Origin: Myotis daubentonii
Taxonomy: Eukaryota; Chordata; Mammalia; Chiroptera; Vespertilionidae
Direction of reading: 5' to 3'
Length of the DNA stretch: 64,000 nucleotides
NCBI RefSeq assembly: GCF_963259705.1
Contig: NC_081844.1
Location: 48,221,501-48,285,500, forward strand
Below are positions 11,505-23,285 of this stretch, piece by piece. The notes beneath the pieces were generated by a model. That model had not been told where the DNA came from. It saw nothing but the letters and a program-made list of their open reading frames with translations, and made no database searches. Each line of letters begins with the position of its first letter. The stretch's first letter is position 1. Made by a program: the position numbers and the translations under genes.

Positions 11505-11801
11505 CAGCGGTTCTCAACCTGTGGGTCGCGACCCCTTTGGGGGTCGAACGACCCTTTCACAGGGGTCGCCTAAGACCATCGGAAAACACATATATAATTA
11601 CATATTGTTTTTGTGATTAATCACTATGCTTTAATTATGTTCAATTTGTAACAGTGAAAATACATCCTGCATATCAGATATTTACCTTACGATTCATAAC
11701 AGTTATGAAGTAGCAACGAAAATAATTTTATGGTTGGGGGTCACCATAACATGAGGAATTGTATTAAAGGGTTGTGGCGTTAGGAAGGTTGAGAACCACT
11801 G
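11505..11801 (+). mobile_element. SPIN non-autonomous hAT transposon with intact target duplication
   Basis: The left end CAGCGGTTCTCAACCTGTGG and the following GTCGCGACCCCTTTGGGGGT match the SPIN (Space Invader) family from memory. The right end GGTTGAGAACCACTG is its inverted repeat. Flanking bases are CTCTAGGG at 11497-11504 and CTCTAGGG at 11802-11809, a perfect 8-bp target duplication as hAT elements make. SPIN elements are reported to have entered several tetrapod lineages, including vesper bats, by horizontal transfer. The 297-bp length means it has no transposase and was moved in trans. Confidence 0.95.
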
Positions 11802-12189
11802 CTCTAGGGGAAAGTCCCATTATCCTCCTCAATGTATGCCTCGGTTCCCCAAAGATCCTCATCAGCTGAGACTTACTTCTCTTCCTTGCTTTTCCCTTGG
11901 TCTGAAGCTTAAGGAATCTAGGCCATAGTTGGTCTAGCTACTGCCTCTGTCTTCCATGTGGACACACAGCGCCTGGGGAGCTGCCATCGCCCTACTCTGC
12001 ACACTGTATGGAAGGAACTGCAAGACTTTTAGGACAAGCTGACTGAGGGGAAGGGAACTCAGTGGTACAGCCGTAAAGTGGCCCCGTGGCTCTCCCTAGC
12101 TAGCTCTTTAAAGCATGGTTGTTCAAACCATGGGCAACCAACATCCTTGTTATTGAAGAGTGTTTTTTTGTTCATTGGAGATTCTAGTC

Positions 12190-12404
12190 CAGCCGTGGGC
12201 AAACTACGGCCCGCGGGCCGGATCCGGCCCGTTTGAAATGAATAAAACTAAAAAAGAAAAAAGACCGTACCCTTTGATGTAATGATGTTTACTTTGAATT
12301 TATATTAGTTCACACAAACACTCCATCCATGCTTTTGTTCCGGCCCTCCGGTCAAGTTTAAGAACCCATTGTGGCCCTCGAGTCAAAAAGTTTGCCCACC
12401 CCTG
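12190..12404 (+). mobile_element. Non-autonomous hAT element (nhAT type)
   Basis: The left end CAGCCGTGGGCAAACTACGG and the reverse of the right end (CAGGGGTGGGCAAACT) match in 14 of 16 positions. The interior has CGGCCCGCGGGCCGGATCCG near the left end and CGGCCCTCCGG near the right. No clean 8-bp duplication was seen in the flanks, so the boundary may be off by a base or the flank has mutated. At 215 bp it cannot encode a transposase. Confidence 0.8.
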
Positions 12405-13069
12405 TTAAGTCTGTTCAGATCCCCACCGAGCTTTTGGGAGTTCCCCAGCGCAGTGGTTCCTCAGGATGGCTCCAGAGTGTGATTTAGGCATAGGGACTCC
12501 TCAGCCTTGACCGTCTACCAAGACGCGAGTCCTTGAAGGAATTCCTAATAACACCACGCTTCTTTCCCCAAGGTGGAAACAGCATACATAATACGCTCTC
12601 TTTCTTTGGTAAGCTCTTCCTCTCAGGGCTCTCTTGCTATTCAGGTCTCTGCCCCTGGAACTTTGCTAATCTCTCCTGGTACACAAATCTCACTCATCCC
12701 TTGGCTCATTTTCTACCATTGCTTGCTGGAAGCCAGGGCTGAGCTGCTGACATTGGCCACTGATAGAGGCTCACTCTGCCAAGTTTTGCCCATGATGCCG
12801 AGTGTGAATGAATGAGGTTTCAGTCTGCTCCCTTTCCTGGTGTGGGGAATTTGGAAGTTCTTCTGGTTTGCTCTGAGTGTTGCAGAAAGACTGGCAGGCT
12901 TGTTTTCCAGGAAGTGACATTAAGGTTCTCCTACTTTCTTTCTAACTTTTTATCAAAAATTTCCAGTGGCCTTTCATGTCATCGTGTTGTTGTTGTTTTG
13001 TTGTTGTTGTTTTTTTTTAAGAAAAACGTCTATATTTTTAGAATAAAAGAAAATCGAACAAAAATAACT
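12405..13069. other. Non-coding stretch, nothing recognised
   Basis: Several overlapping chance frames occur. A GTTGTTGTTG tract with a T run lies at about 12985-13018. No gene was supported. Confidence 0.4.
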
Positions 13070-13600
13070 GGTTTTACTTCATTGTGGTCAGAGAATGGTT
13101 TGCAGTTCTTATTTATACAGTTTAGAACTTGTTTAATTTTGTGCCCTACAATATCTGCCAAGTTTTTATAATATATGTTCCATAGAAACTTGAATAACAG
13201 ATTATATCACTTTTTAGATTGTATGTTTATATATACTAGAAACACCAGGCGTACATAATATTCTTATTCAGATCCTATGATTTGTAATTCTTTCCCCCAT
13301 GTGGGTTTGTTGCAAATTGAGACTAAGTCTCTTATTATTACTTTTTCTATTGATGTTCTTTTATGTCCTATAGTGTCTTTTAAATATGTGTTATTCTACT
13401 ATTTGGTACATAAATGCTCATATTGATTTCTGTCTTTGCTGTTAATGGAATTTGTGTTTATTTAGAAGCAGTTTATCTCTGTCCCTTTACCTTTATGCCT
13501 TGATATCTCATACTAACACTTGACATCTTTTTATATGGTATATAGGTTCTGTTTAAGATTTTTAGACATTTTATTCTCTTTTGAAAGCTGCATATCACAG
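13070..13600 (-). mobile_element. Old L1 fragment (antisense)
   Basis: GTTTTACTTCATTGTGGTCA followed by GAGAATGGTTTGCAG is the reverse of a conserved L1 ORF2 segment. Later pieces (ACAATATCTGCCAAG, ATGTTCCATAGAAACTTGA, CTCATATTGATTTCTG) keep the same order with many changes. It is decayed and has no intact frame. Confidence 0.55.
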
Positions 13601-13904
13601 ATAAATGTTATTTAGAAATGTACACTTACATTTAACTCTGTTAAATTGGATTCAATGTCAATATCAATGTTTTTATATGATACATTTTTTAATTATGAGA
13701 TTTTTCATTTTGATTCACACTTTATTTTGCTATCTTTTATCTTTCAGGAAACTTTTCCCGAAGACCTTACTAACACCATGCTTCCTGAACTGAGTATGGA
13801 ATATTCTTCTGTTGTCTTTTTACTTGCATGTTAGCCTTACTGGGTAAAGAGCATTCCAATCATATCCTTTTTACTTCACAACTTTATCTTTTATTCCTCT
13901 ATTG

Positions 13905-14150
13905 CAGGGTTTCTCAACCTTAGTACTATTGACCTTTTGATCTGGATAATACTATATAATACTATACTGGGTATGTGTGTGTGTGGGGGGGCTATTCTTG
14001 GAATAAGATGTTGGGTAACATCCCCAACTTCTACCCATTATACTAGATGCCAGTAATACCTACCCCAGTTGTGATAATCAAATATACAGTATATTCAAAT
14101 GTTGCTAGATGTCCCCAGAGGGGGGAAATTGGCCCTGGTTAAAACTATTG
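13905..14150 (-). mobile_element. MER20 (hAT-Charlie) element
   Basis: The left end CAGGGTTTCTCAACCTTAGT, then ATTGACCTTTTGATCTGGATAAT, the CTTCTACCCATTATACTAGATGCCAG segment and the TGTCCCCAGAGGGGGGAAATTGGCCC-like end match MER20 from memory. Flanks CTCTATTG (13897-13904) and CTCTATTT (14151-14158) are a 7 of 8 match, a good hAT duplication for an old element. A TGTGTGTGTGTGGGGGGG slippage tract lies inside. Confidence 0.85.
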
Positions 14151-14684
14151 CTCTATTTTTCTTTTTTTAAATAAAAACTGGCGTTGCTTAGGAGAGATCT
14201 GAGACCAAGTTGCTCTCTTATTTTTCCCTATTGACTGAGATGAGCACCCCTTTAATCTGTTCAGGGAAGTCTTTCTTTATTCTTAAATTTCATTAACAGT
14301 TGATAGTTTATGTCTCAAATTTGGTGAAGTCTTCTTAATTTTTATTCACAGCAATGTTTTTTGTTTTGTTTTTTTAAAGATTTGCATCTCCCTTTATTTG
14401 AGTATTTTTCTTCTATTAAATCTTCAAATTTTTCATTTTCATGTTCTTTTTTACATCACAGCAGTTTATGTTAGACTTTTGTTGTTTGAATCCCATGTCT
14501 ATAATGTTAGCTGTATCCAAATTCATCTCTTTGTTATCTTTCTTTTGATTGGTATTTAAGTGACATTCAAAGATATCTCTTACAGAAATCTAAAGTCATT
14601 ATGATCTTTTGGCTTATAGTTATCTATCTTAAATATCTAACTTAATAGGTATTGGTTTAATTTAGTACTTCAGCGTGTAATATA
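14151..14684. other. AT-rich stretch, possibly decayed L1
   Basis: T-rich sequence (for example TTTTTCATTTTCATGTTC) of the kind seen in antisense L1, but no segment could be matched firmly. No gene. Confidence 0.3.
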
Positions 14685-14812
14685 CACAGGGTGTGGCAAA
14701 AGTAGGTTTACTGTTGTAATCGATTAAACAGTTTATTCTTGTATTATTATTTATTAATTATTGCAATATTTTCATATGAACAACTGTAAATCTATTTTTG
14801 CCTCATTCTGTA
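14685..14812 (+). mobile_element. Mini-mariner (Mlmar-type MITE)
   Basis: The left end CAGGGTGTGGCAAAAGTAGG with TTTAC next to it matches the reverse of the right end, CAGAATGAGGCAAAAATAGA with TTTAC. Flanking dinucleotides are CA and TA, close to the TA duplication of Tc1/mariner elements. The element is about 125 bp and non-coding. The half copy at 31254 begins with the same sequence. Confidence 0.8.
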
Positions 14813-17800
14813 TTTTTTGACATTATATGATTTATGTTCTTAATTCATGAAGTTAATAGTGTCTATCAGTAATCATGATTTTTATATAAAGAATACTTTG
14901 ATTTGTACACACATGTAAATTTCAGTGGATTTAGAAAAATAGAGAGAATGTATACTTTGGAAGAAAAAGAAAAGCCCCATGTGCTTAATGAGTTAATTCA
15001 ATAAATAAGTATTAAGATGTTATATGTAAAAAAACAGAATGAGTGTTAATAATGTACCTATATGGTATATCTATTTATTCATTTATATCTATCTCTCTTT
15101 CTAGTTCAATCTCAGGTCTCCAATCTATATCCTTTTTGATATTTACATTTTTCTTTGTTATTTGTGCATATATGTTTGCGTGTTTTTTTAAAAAAATTCT
15201 ACTGGGTCATTAATATCTTCTGTAGTGTCCCAGCCCTGTCCCCACATAATCATGATTCTCTGAACAACCAAAATGCAGGTTTTATAAAAAAAATTTTGCT
15301 ACTGTTTATCTATAAAGGCATCCCCTAATAGGGTTCAAGGAAAAAATCCTGAGAAGCATACTTCTCACTTTTCTACTGTCCAAGACACTGAAAAGTATTG
15401 AATAGAGCAATACTTATTATTTTAACACAAATCATTTCATTTTAGTTTATTCACTTTTCAGACATTAATAAGCTTTATGGTTTGTAAATGAAATGCTGAC
15501 ATGTGATTGAAAGTGATAGAGAGTTATAAAATAAAAGTTGTCCTAATTGTACAATTAGATGTCCTTGAGGATGTTTAGTGTTTGCAGAAGTATTCAGTTA
15601 TTATAGCATAATCTTATATATTTCAAAGTCTATGTTTATTTTGGAAATTTGTTATTTATGTTTTAGTGGAAGAGCTAACTTTAAGTCCACCATGAACAGT
15701 AACAATCTCCTCGTCCCTTATCTCTTTTTCTTTTGTTTCTTTTACTTTAGTCATTTAAATGACTGTCATTGCTCTAACAGGTATACAATAAGTAACAAAT
15801 ATTTATCATGAATATACATATCAATTTATTAAAATGTATAATAGATATGTAAGTCTCAATAATTAAACTCATAAAAAACCTGTAGTTACTTCCTTTCTAA
15901 TTTAGACAGGGAGCAACCAAGAGAACAAAGAATAATTTTACATAAAAGTTAATGAGACAAATAATCCATCTTTCTTTTTCCTGCAAGGACAGAATTTGCC
16001 ATGGGATATTGAACAGAGCAGTTTGTAGGGAGATATGAAGGCAAAAATTTCTTTTTAGTGTGGAATCTTTTTAAATTTAAAACTAGGTTTGTAACCACAG
16101 TTCTCATTATACAGAATTTAAGGCTGACAACAAAGTACAATTTAACTGCTTTTAATGGCAATATTTTGCATGTTTGAAAGTAATTAAATAACAATTACTC
16201 AGAAGTATTCTAATTATGTTAGCTTTTAAATTATGTAGAAAGTAAAAAATAATCATTTGACACAAGTCAGTCTTATTATTCTTATTTTCAAACTATAAAT
16301 GGAACAAGAGAAAGGTTAAAAAAAACAGCCATAGTAGTGATTCAACTGCAACATCATTAATGTCTGTTTTATATAATTAAATAGATGAAGATGATTAAAG
16401 TGATTATACTATTAAAAATACACACACGTACACATATATACATATATGTTTAGTAACTATTCTTTGTTATTTACTGTATTCATTTTATAGCAATAACAAT
16501 GTTATTAAGATGAATAAAGTAAAAGACACAAGGGAGGAAGGAGACAAGAGTTTGGGAGATCACTACTCTTCAGCCTGGATTCAAAATTAGCTTCTACATT
16601 AAAATATAAAAAACAAACTTTCAAAATAAACATATTTGTAGACTATCCAGAATTGTCTATAGTAATCCAATACTCTGAAACCTCTAAACATATTCAAGAA
16701 CAGCCGGTGCTAAAACCAAAACAACGTGGAAAAACAGCCACACTGTCAGTGCATACATGGTTGTACAACACTTCTGAGGTGTTCTGCTGAGGCAATTGGC
16801 TTTCTTTTCATTGCCTTTTGTGTTAATATTATAAATAAAATAAATGCTGTTCATCAATAACTGGGCTAAAAGGCAAAATATTTTCTCTAATAACAGATTC
16901 CCTGGGCAAAATAATGTGAATGGCTTTCTTTGATATAACATGAAAGATAAATTTATTTATGTAAATGTGTTTTCCTATGAAAAATACTCCAATGCAATGA
17001 GTTGGGCAAAACATGATACAGCCAGTGGTTGTCTAGCAGAGGGTTATATCCTCAAATTTCAGATGTGTACATCATAAAAGGGGCTGGGTTTATAGTAGAT
17101 CAGCCCATAAAAAAATTAAAAATGCAGAAAATTTTCTTAATAAATAATATTTATTCTTATAATATTATTTATTAAGAAATAATTAATAAATATTTCTTAA
17201 TAAATATTTATGAGCAATATTTATGAGTGGAATATTTATTCCACTATTTTGAATATTTTATCTTGTTTTGAAAACCTAAGAAAAAGAATTTCAAGGTTTT
17301 TGTCCCTGGATACTGACAGGCATTTTCTGCTATGTTTTATTTTAGTTGCATGGTTATCAAGCAATCACACTGTATTTTATACTAGTTTGGCTTTTCAGAT
17401 ACATAATGCATTCTGGTTGTTTGGGACAGACGTTGGCTGTCTACTTAGGGTCCAGTCTTTTGGAGACAGGTATATAACTCTTCACTTTAATTAAATTGAA
17501 TACATTAGCAAATTACTGTTAAATATTTTTCTAGCCCTGCATTTAAGATAGAGCTATGCAAAGATGAATGAGACCGTACGTTACCTTTGACCTCATAGTC
17601 CTGTATCATATTTGCCTTCAAGAACCTTCACTCTTCTCTTCTAGCCTAAACACACAGATGCAATTATAGTACAATTATAGTTGGAACCTAACAAAATTAT
17701 AGGAACAGATTAAGTTTGGATTTTTCCAAATGCCCATTAACTTTGTTCTTGACTTGATTAGGCCATTTACAGCTCATCAATAGGGTGAATCAAAGGAAGG

Positions 17801-17824
17801 CTATAAATCCAGCTTTCTTTAGAC
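14813..17824. other. AT-rich non-coding stretch with an AT palindrome cluster
   Basis: No repeat family or gene was recognised. Around 17136-17215 several copies of AATAAATATT and TTTCTTAATAAATA form direct and inverted repeats. Confidence 0.45.
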
Positions 17825-18040
17825 CAGAGGCTGACAAGTGTTTTTTTAAAGGGCCAAATAGTATATATTTTAGAACCTCTAAGTCTCAGTCACAAATACT
17901 CATCCCTTACAAAGTACAAAAGGTTCATAGAGAACATGTAAAAACATAAATGTGACTGTAAACAAAAAAATAAACTCTATTTACAAAAATTGGTGGTGGG
18001 CCAGCTTTGGCTCATGGTGGTAGGTTTGCTAAGTCCTCTT
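17825..18040. mobile_element. Old hAT-Charlie MITE (MER58-like)
   Basis: CAGAGGCTGACAAGTG with AAAGGGCCAAATAGTATATA and, at the right, TAAACTCTATTTACAAAAAT and GGTGGTGGGCCAGCTTTGGC fit the old hAT element whose ends read CAGGGGTCGGCAAACT. It is diverged; the family name is from memory. Confidence 0.7.
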
Positions 18041-20242
18041 CATAGACCTTTGCTGTTCGGAAGGTAGCCTTTAGACATGTAGGTATTTATATCTAAGTTA
18101 AATATCATTACATAACATTAAGCATTCAGTTCTCAGTCATACTAGCCATATTCCAAGTGCTTAATAGTCACACTTAGTTAGTGAGTCCTATATTGGGCAG
18201 TATGTTAGAACATTTACATCACATAAAAGTTTCTATTAGAGAGCTCTGTGGTGTAGACCAACTTAGTTGGGATCACTGGGCAGGCTCTATGCTATGCAAT
18301 AAATGGCTAAACTAATTCTCATGTCAGAAGAAAATATTATCCACAGCCTTGGTTGACCAATGAATTAAAGTTGCTGTCATTAACTCAGTATTTAGGGAAT
18401 GAATTCTAAATAAATCTATTGTCTTAGAATAATGATCTTTTAACATCTCACACTATGTGCCTGGGTATTTGCCTTAGTCCCTAAGCCAATATAAAGATCT
18501 TAATGACAATGAAATCTTCCCAGTGTGCTTGGTCAGACATTGTTTCTAGTTCTTCCAAATCTTTTTTTTTTTTTTTTAAGAGGGTACACTATGCCATACC
18601 CCTGACTACTGCTAAAGATCCTGATTCAAAATGATATTTGCTTGAATTGGAATATTATTGCATCCCTTCCTTTGGTTGTCATGACTTATCCTCTGGATTG
18701 GACTCTTTGCACTGATTTTTGCCAAACCTATGTCAGAGTAATGGAACTTCTTTCTGGTTCCAAAGAAACATGCCAGAACTTAGACATCCAAATGGAAACA
18801 GCTCACTCCAAAATGTGAGCTTGTAAGCTTTGCATTTATTTCGATGATGCCGCCATTATTTTAAATGTTTTACATTTAGTCTGTGAGAATTGTCCTCACA
18901 GCTTGAACAACATAGAATTTACAAAGTATTTATTCAGCATTTGCCATGTGTATTACACTAAAATGTTGCATAGGATGTTCAGATATGAGAAAGAAGCAGT
19001 TTCTATCATTAATGAGCTTGTAGAATAGGGCGAATTCACACATATTACCAAAACTATCTGCAATGGAGGCAGGAAATTTCATCAACAGTAAAAACATAAC
19101 TCAAAGTTATCTGTTGAATAAGAAGAAAATAAGTTGTAACATATGCCTTGTGTTAAAATATGAAGTCTGACTATAATATGGGTGCTTTTTTTGTTTGTCA
19201 CTGAAAATAATTCCAAAAACATTCAATGGGTGATAGATGCACCACAGACATTTGGTATGGGGATTCCAAGTAACCACCTTGAAAGTCATGTCTAATATAC
19301 ATGTATAACTTTTACATATTTGTATTAAGATGTTTCGTTGTGTTAAACTCTGAATATATGAATACTGGCTCTAATATATAAAATAGAAGTATTACTTTGT
19401 TACTTTCTAAATATTTATGTATCAGTCAACTGGCAGTATTTTTAAAGTTAGCTGCAGTAAGCCACAAGCTAAATAAGTTTTTAAAAGATACATTATTACT
19501 GATATGATTGATTGAACTGTATAAGGGAAGACAGTATTAACACACAAATGCACTCACAGAGAAAGTAAGAGAGACAGACAGACAAACAGACACCAAGGAA
19601 ATACATAGCTTCAAGGGCTTTCTAAAGTACTCATTTATTTGCTGCGTTCCAAATACGTTAAAATGAACCATTTAAAAAAAGCTATTTCTGCTCTTCACAC
19701 ATGGTGTTAACCAGAATTTTTTTTAAATAGTGCAAAAGAACCTGTTTTATACAACATTATTTCTAAAAAATAATTGAAACTTTACTCCAAAATAAGGACA
19801 TAGGAAATGAGAAAGGCAAATGCTGAGTTATAAAGAACAATGTCATGGCTTAGAAATAAAAAGGTAGGTTATGATGAGATACAATGTCCCACTTGGACAT
19901 CTGTATTTCATACGTTTAAGTTTTTTTTATTTACTACATAACTACATTAATATTATCCTTTATGAAAGAAAACATTTGAGGCATAACTGGCTATTAAAGA
20001 TCTAATGTTTGTAACATTTTTCTATGTTATAAGAAAAAAGCAACCATTGGAATAAAAAAAAGCAAAGGCTATAAATATGGCAGAAAGAGAAACCTCAAAT
20101 GCTTAATAAAAAGTTAAATATGGAGGCTTAAACTACTAATCATGGAGGAAGTGAAGACAAGAACACAAGACTGCCATTTTTGTTGTTGTGCACCAGAAAT
20201 CTGATAACATCCAGTGTTGGTAAGTGTGTGGTAAAATTAGCA
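18041..20242. other. Non-coding stretch, nothing recognised
   Basis: A T run lies at about 18561-18579. No gene or repeat family was recognised. Confidence 0.45.
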
Positions 20243-20478
20243 CTCTCACACAGGTATTGCCTAGCTAAACTTGCACTTGCTTCAAACTGAATAGGATATA
20301 TGAATTATCATATTTATCTTTAGAATTCTCATTCTATATTCTTTTCCTTCCATGCATCAATTCTGGTAATAGCACCTATATGAGTGATAAAACATCCCCA
20401 ATCAATATTCTATTTACATGACACTTTTCAGAAAACTTACTGCTTGTCTTTCAGAGTCTACACCAGTCCCATTTACTT
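20243..20478 (+). repeat. Dispersed repeat of unknown family, copy 1
   Basis: This segment is similar to 25563-25798 over its whole length: both read CTCACACAG, ATTGCCTA, then a TTCAAAC segment, TTTAG(A/G)ATTCTCATTCTA and CCCATTTAC-like endings. Divergence is high, so it is old. It resembles part of an LTR or old DNA element but no family could be named. Confidence 0.5.
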
Positions 20479-21455
20479 TCGTACTTAAATTCCAATGATT
20501 TTGTATTTATATTTGCTTGTGTAGAAACATAGGCCTCTAGGTAATCGCCCCCCTAGTTTTAAAAGAAAGTGTGCTGGTAATATTGATTAAAATTTTAAAA
20601 ATGCATATGTTTGAACCCACCTAACTATTAAATAGCTATAAGTGGAAAACTGTGGAATAATTGCTTTCTTTTGTACTTGTTTACTTATTTGAATTATTAT
20701 AAAGTTCATGAATAAGTCATTTCAATAAAACAGAATAAACAATGACTCATGAAAAGTAATTAATTTAAATTCTGTTAATTATAATTTATATTAGACACCT
20801 TCCTTAATTAAGATTGGCCATGATGCAGGCAGGAAATGTTTCACTTTTTGTTATTACCACAACCATATAAAGGCAACAACAAGCATTTATAAATTTTGAC
20901 TTCAAGCTTTAAAGTCATGATAAGCATAGGATGTGGATAATATTTTAGTATTACTGTATGACAATGATCCAATTATGGGATTTTATGACCAGGACTTGTA
21001 ATTAGTAATAAAGATACCACATTTTCTTTCACCTTTCGTGTGTATGTGTGTGCGTGTGTGTGTGCATGTGTGTGTGCAGAAATAAGCTTTAGAGATTATA
21101 GAAAACCAACCAATTAATAGAGCTTTGATTCTTGATATACAATGCTTCAGGTAATTGCGCACTCACTCTCTCAAAATCTCCCCTTTTCAATTTTCTTTAA
21201 ATTGTTTTTATTAAATCGAGAAGAAAATCTCAGTGGGTATATTCATGCCTCATAGCCCTGATTGCCAATAGCAGCTTGTTAAATTTGCTCTGTAACTGTT
21301 TGCAGCTAAAACCCAAAGTCATGAATCCAAGCTCCTGAACTTTCATAGAGGGTAATGTTAAATTAAGATTAAATACAAAAAGTGTGCAAACATAATAAGC
21401 TATCCTTTGTTATATTATTTGACTGAAAGTGGTTGCTGTTAAGAAAGAAAAAGGG
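20479..21455. other. Non-coding stretch with a GT-rich microsatellite
   Basis: An interrupted TG repeat lies at about 21038-21079. No gene was recognised. Confidence 0.45.
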
Positions 21456-21652
21456 ACCCAGCTGGCATGGCTCAGTGGTTGAGTATTGACCTATGAACCT
21501 AGAGGTCACGGTTTGATTCCCAGTCAGGGCAAAGGCCAGGCTCAATCCCCAGTGTAGAGTATAGAGGAGGCAGCTGATCAATGATTCTCTCTCATCATTG
21601 GTGTTTCTATCTCTCCATCTTCCTTCCTCTCTGAAATCAATAAAAAAAGAAC
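21456..21652 (+). mobile_element. VES SINE
   Basis: The tRNA-like head (GGCATGGCTCAGTGGTTGAG), the B-box-like GGTTTGATTCC, GAGGAGGCAGCTGATCAATG, CTCTCTCATCATTGGTGTTTC and the TCTCTGAAATCAATAAAAAA tail are in the standard VES order. An AAAAAGAAAG-rich tail follows. Confidence 0.9.
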
Positions 21653-22725
21653 ATATTTAAAAAAGAAAGAAAAAAGGAAAGGAGAAAACATATGGCACAA
21701 GCACTTAAATATTTACTTGTTGATTTGAAATATAAGTTGACTTCTACTTAATTTTGCTTAGGGGTATCACTAAGTTTTAAGTAAAAATACTTTTAAGGAA
21801 ACTTTTTAAATATACTATAACTGACTAAATATTATAAAATAGGTTTAACTTAGAGCGATCCAATTGGCACACACTATTTAGTTAAAATATATATTTCAAT
21901 TCTATAATATTGAGTTTCATCTTTGTCAAACAAACAAAGCAATAAGATAATTCAAGACACATACAGAGCCTGAAACTGTGTTTACAGCGTTTCCTGGAGA
22001 AACTTATAAAGAAAGAAGCAGTTGCATGGTTACCTCCATTATGCGTCATATCTTTGGGCAGAGCACAGGGACCTAAAAGGTATGTTCATAAGATTTTAGG
22101 AAACTCAAATCTTTTTGCTAAGAGTCTATAGACCTTTTGCTCAGAGTCTATAATCTGCATGACCTTACCCTGTCATGGTCAGGGACTGAAGTCCAAGCTT
22201 TGTGGTTGCACAATGGACCAGACATTCTAGCAACATTGATTGCCCAAAACTTAATTGTAGCTGGTCTCCATGGAGTTTGGGAGAGCACACTCTTGGATCA
22301 TTCTTGGGAAAGTGAATACTTCTGCATGTGCTAATAAGAGCCTAATAGTTGTTAGAAACCCTCAGAATAGCAAGAAGTTCATTTCAACAGACAGAAGGGT
22401 TGTCACTGTCAGATATTTCAGAAAAAAAAGCCAATAAGTAAAATATATAGTTGATTCTTTGCTCTCTTCTTCACCATATCCTATTCCCAGACTTGATAGT
22501 CATCCAAAGCCTCACATAGATAATACTGTTCTTAACATGTTCTGCAGTACAGATGATATCCACTCAAAACCCATTCCCATCCCTAAATAAGATTTATATA
22601 TTTTCTGAACAATTCTTCAAGAAATAAGTATGTGCCAGGAACTCTGCTGGGCACCAGGGAGACAAAGATAAATAAGGCATAGACTATTCCACTACTTAAG
22701 TTTTTGGGGTTTTTTTTGAGAAACA
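21653..22725. other. Non-coding stretch, nothing firmly recognised
   Basis: ATGTGCCAGGAACTCTGCTG (about 22630) looks like a piece of an ancient mammalian repeat. No gene was recognised. Confidence 0.4.
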
Positions 22726-23285
22726 TCTAATCTAATAAAAGAGAAACATGGTAATTAGCCATACCTCTGCTACCCTTCCCATTGGCTAATCAGGGCGATA
22801 TGCAAATTAACTGCCAGCCAAGATGGTGGCCGGCAGCCAGGCAGCTTGAAGCTAACAAGAGGCTTGCTTGCTTCAGTGATGGAGGGCTCCAATGTTCCCC
22901 ACCTGCCACTGCTGGCCTCTGACCTTGCAGTTTGAAACATTGTTACAAATATAGAAGCTAAACAAAACCCCAGAAACCTGCTTTCAGCAAGCTGGGATCT
23001 CAGAGCTGGAGTTGATACAGTGTTTCAATTATAGAACCCAAACAAACCAGATACCTGCTTTCAGCAGCAAAGGCCTCAGAGCTGGAGCCAGAGCTAAAGC
23101 TGGCCCAGAATAAAAAAAAAAAAAAAAAAAAAGGAGCAGTTGGGAGCTTCAGTCACCCGCCAGCCTGAAAACAGCCCTCAGCCCCTCACCCAGGCTGGCC
23201 AGGCACTTCAGTGGGGACCCCCATCCTGATCCAGGACACCCTTCAGGGCAAACCAGCCGGCCCCCACCCATGCACCAGGCCTCTA
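22726..23285 (+). mobile_element. Helitron A of a three-unit head-to-tail block
   Basis: The 5' end TCTAATCTAATAAAAGAGAA is preceded by A, as the A|T target rule predicts. TCCCATTGGCTAATCAGGGC and ATATGCAAATTAACTGCCAG follow, as in the copies at 27313 and 49333-50084. Two imperfect 77-bp repeats start at about 22977 and 23054, ending in a 21-base A run (23112-23132). The 3' end reads GCACCAGGCCTCTA without the final G, and the next Helitron starts at once. It belongs to the same family as 49333-50084. Confidence 0.85.
23112..23132 (+). repeat. A homopolymer inside Helitron A
   Basis: Twenty-one consecutive A bases. The related Helitron at 49333-50084 has a T-rich tract at the equivalent place on the other strand (about 49564-49582). 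Confidence 0.9.

Noticed and set aside
12812..13171. 119-codon plus-strand frame
   Set aside because: It crosses a GTT/T-rich tract into antisense L1 sequence; no domain is visible.
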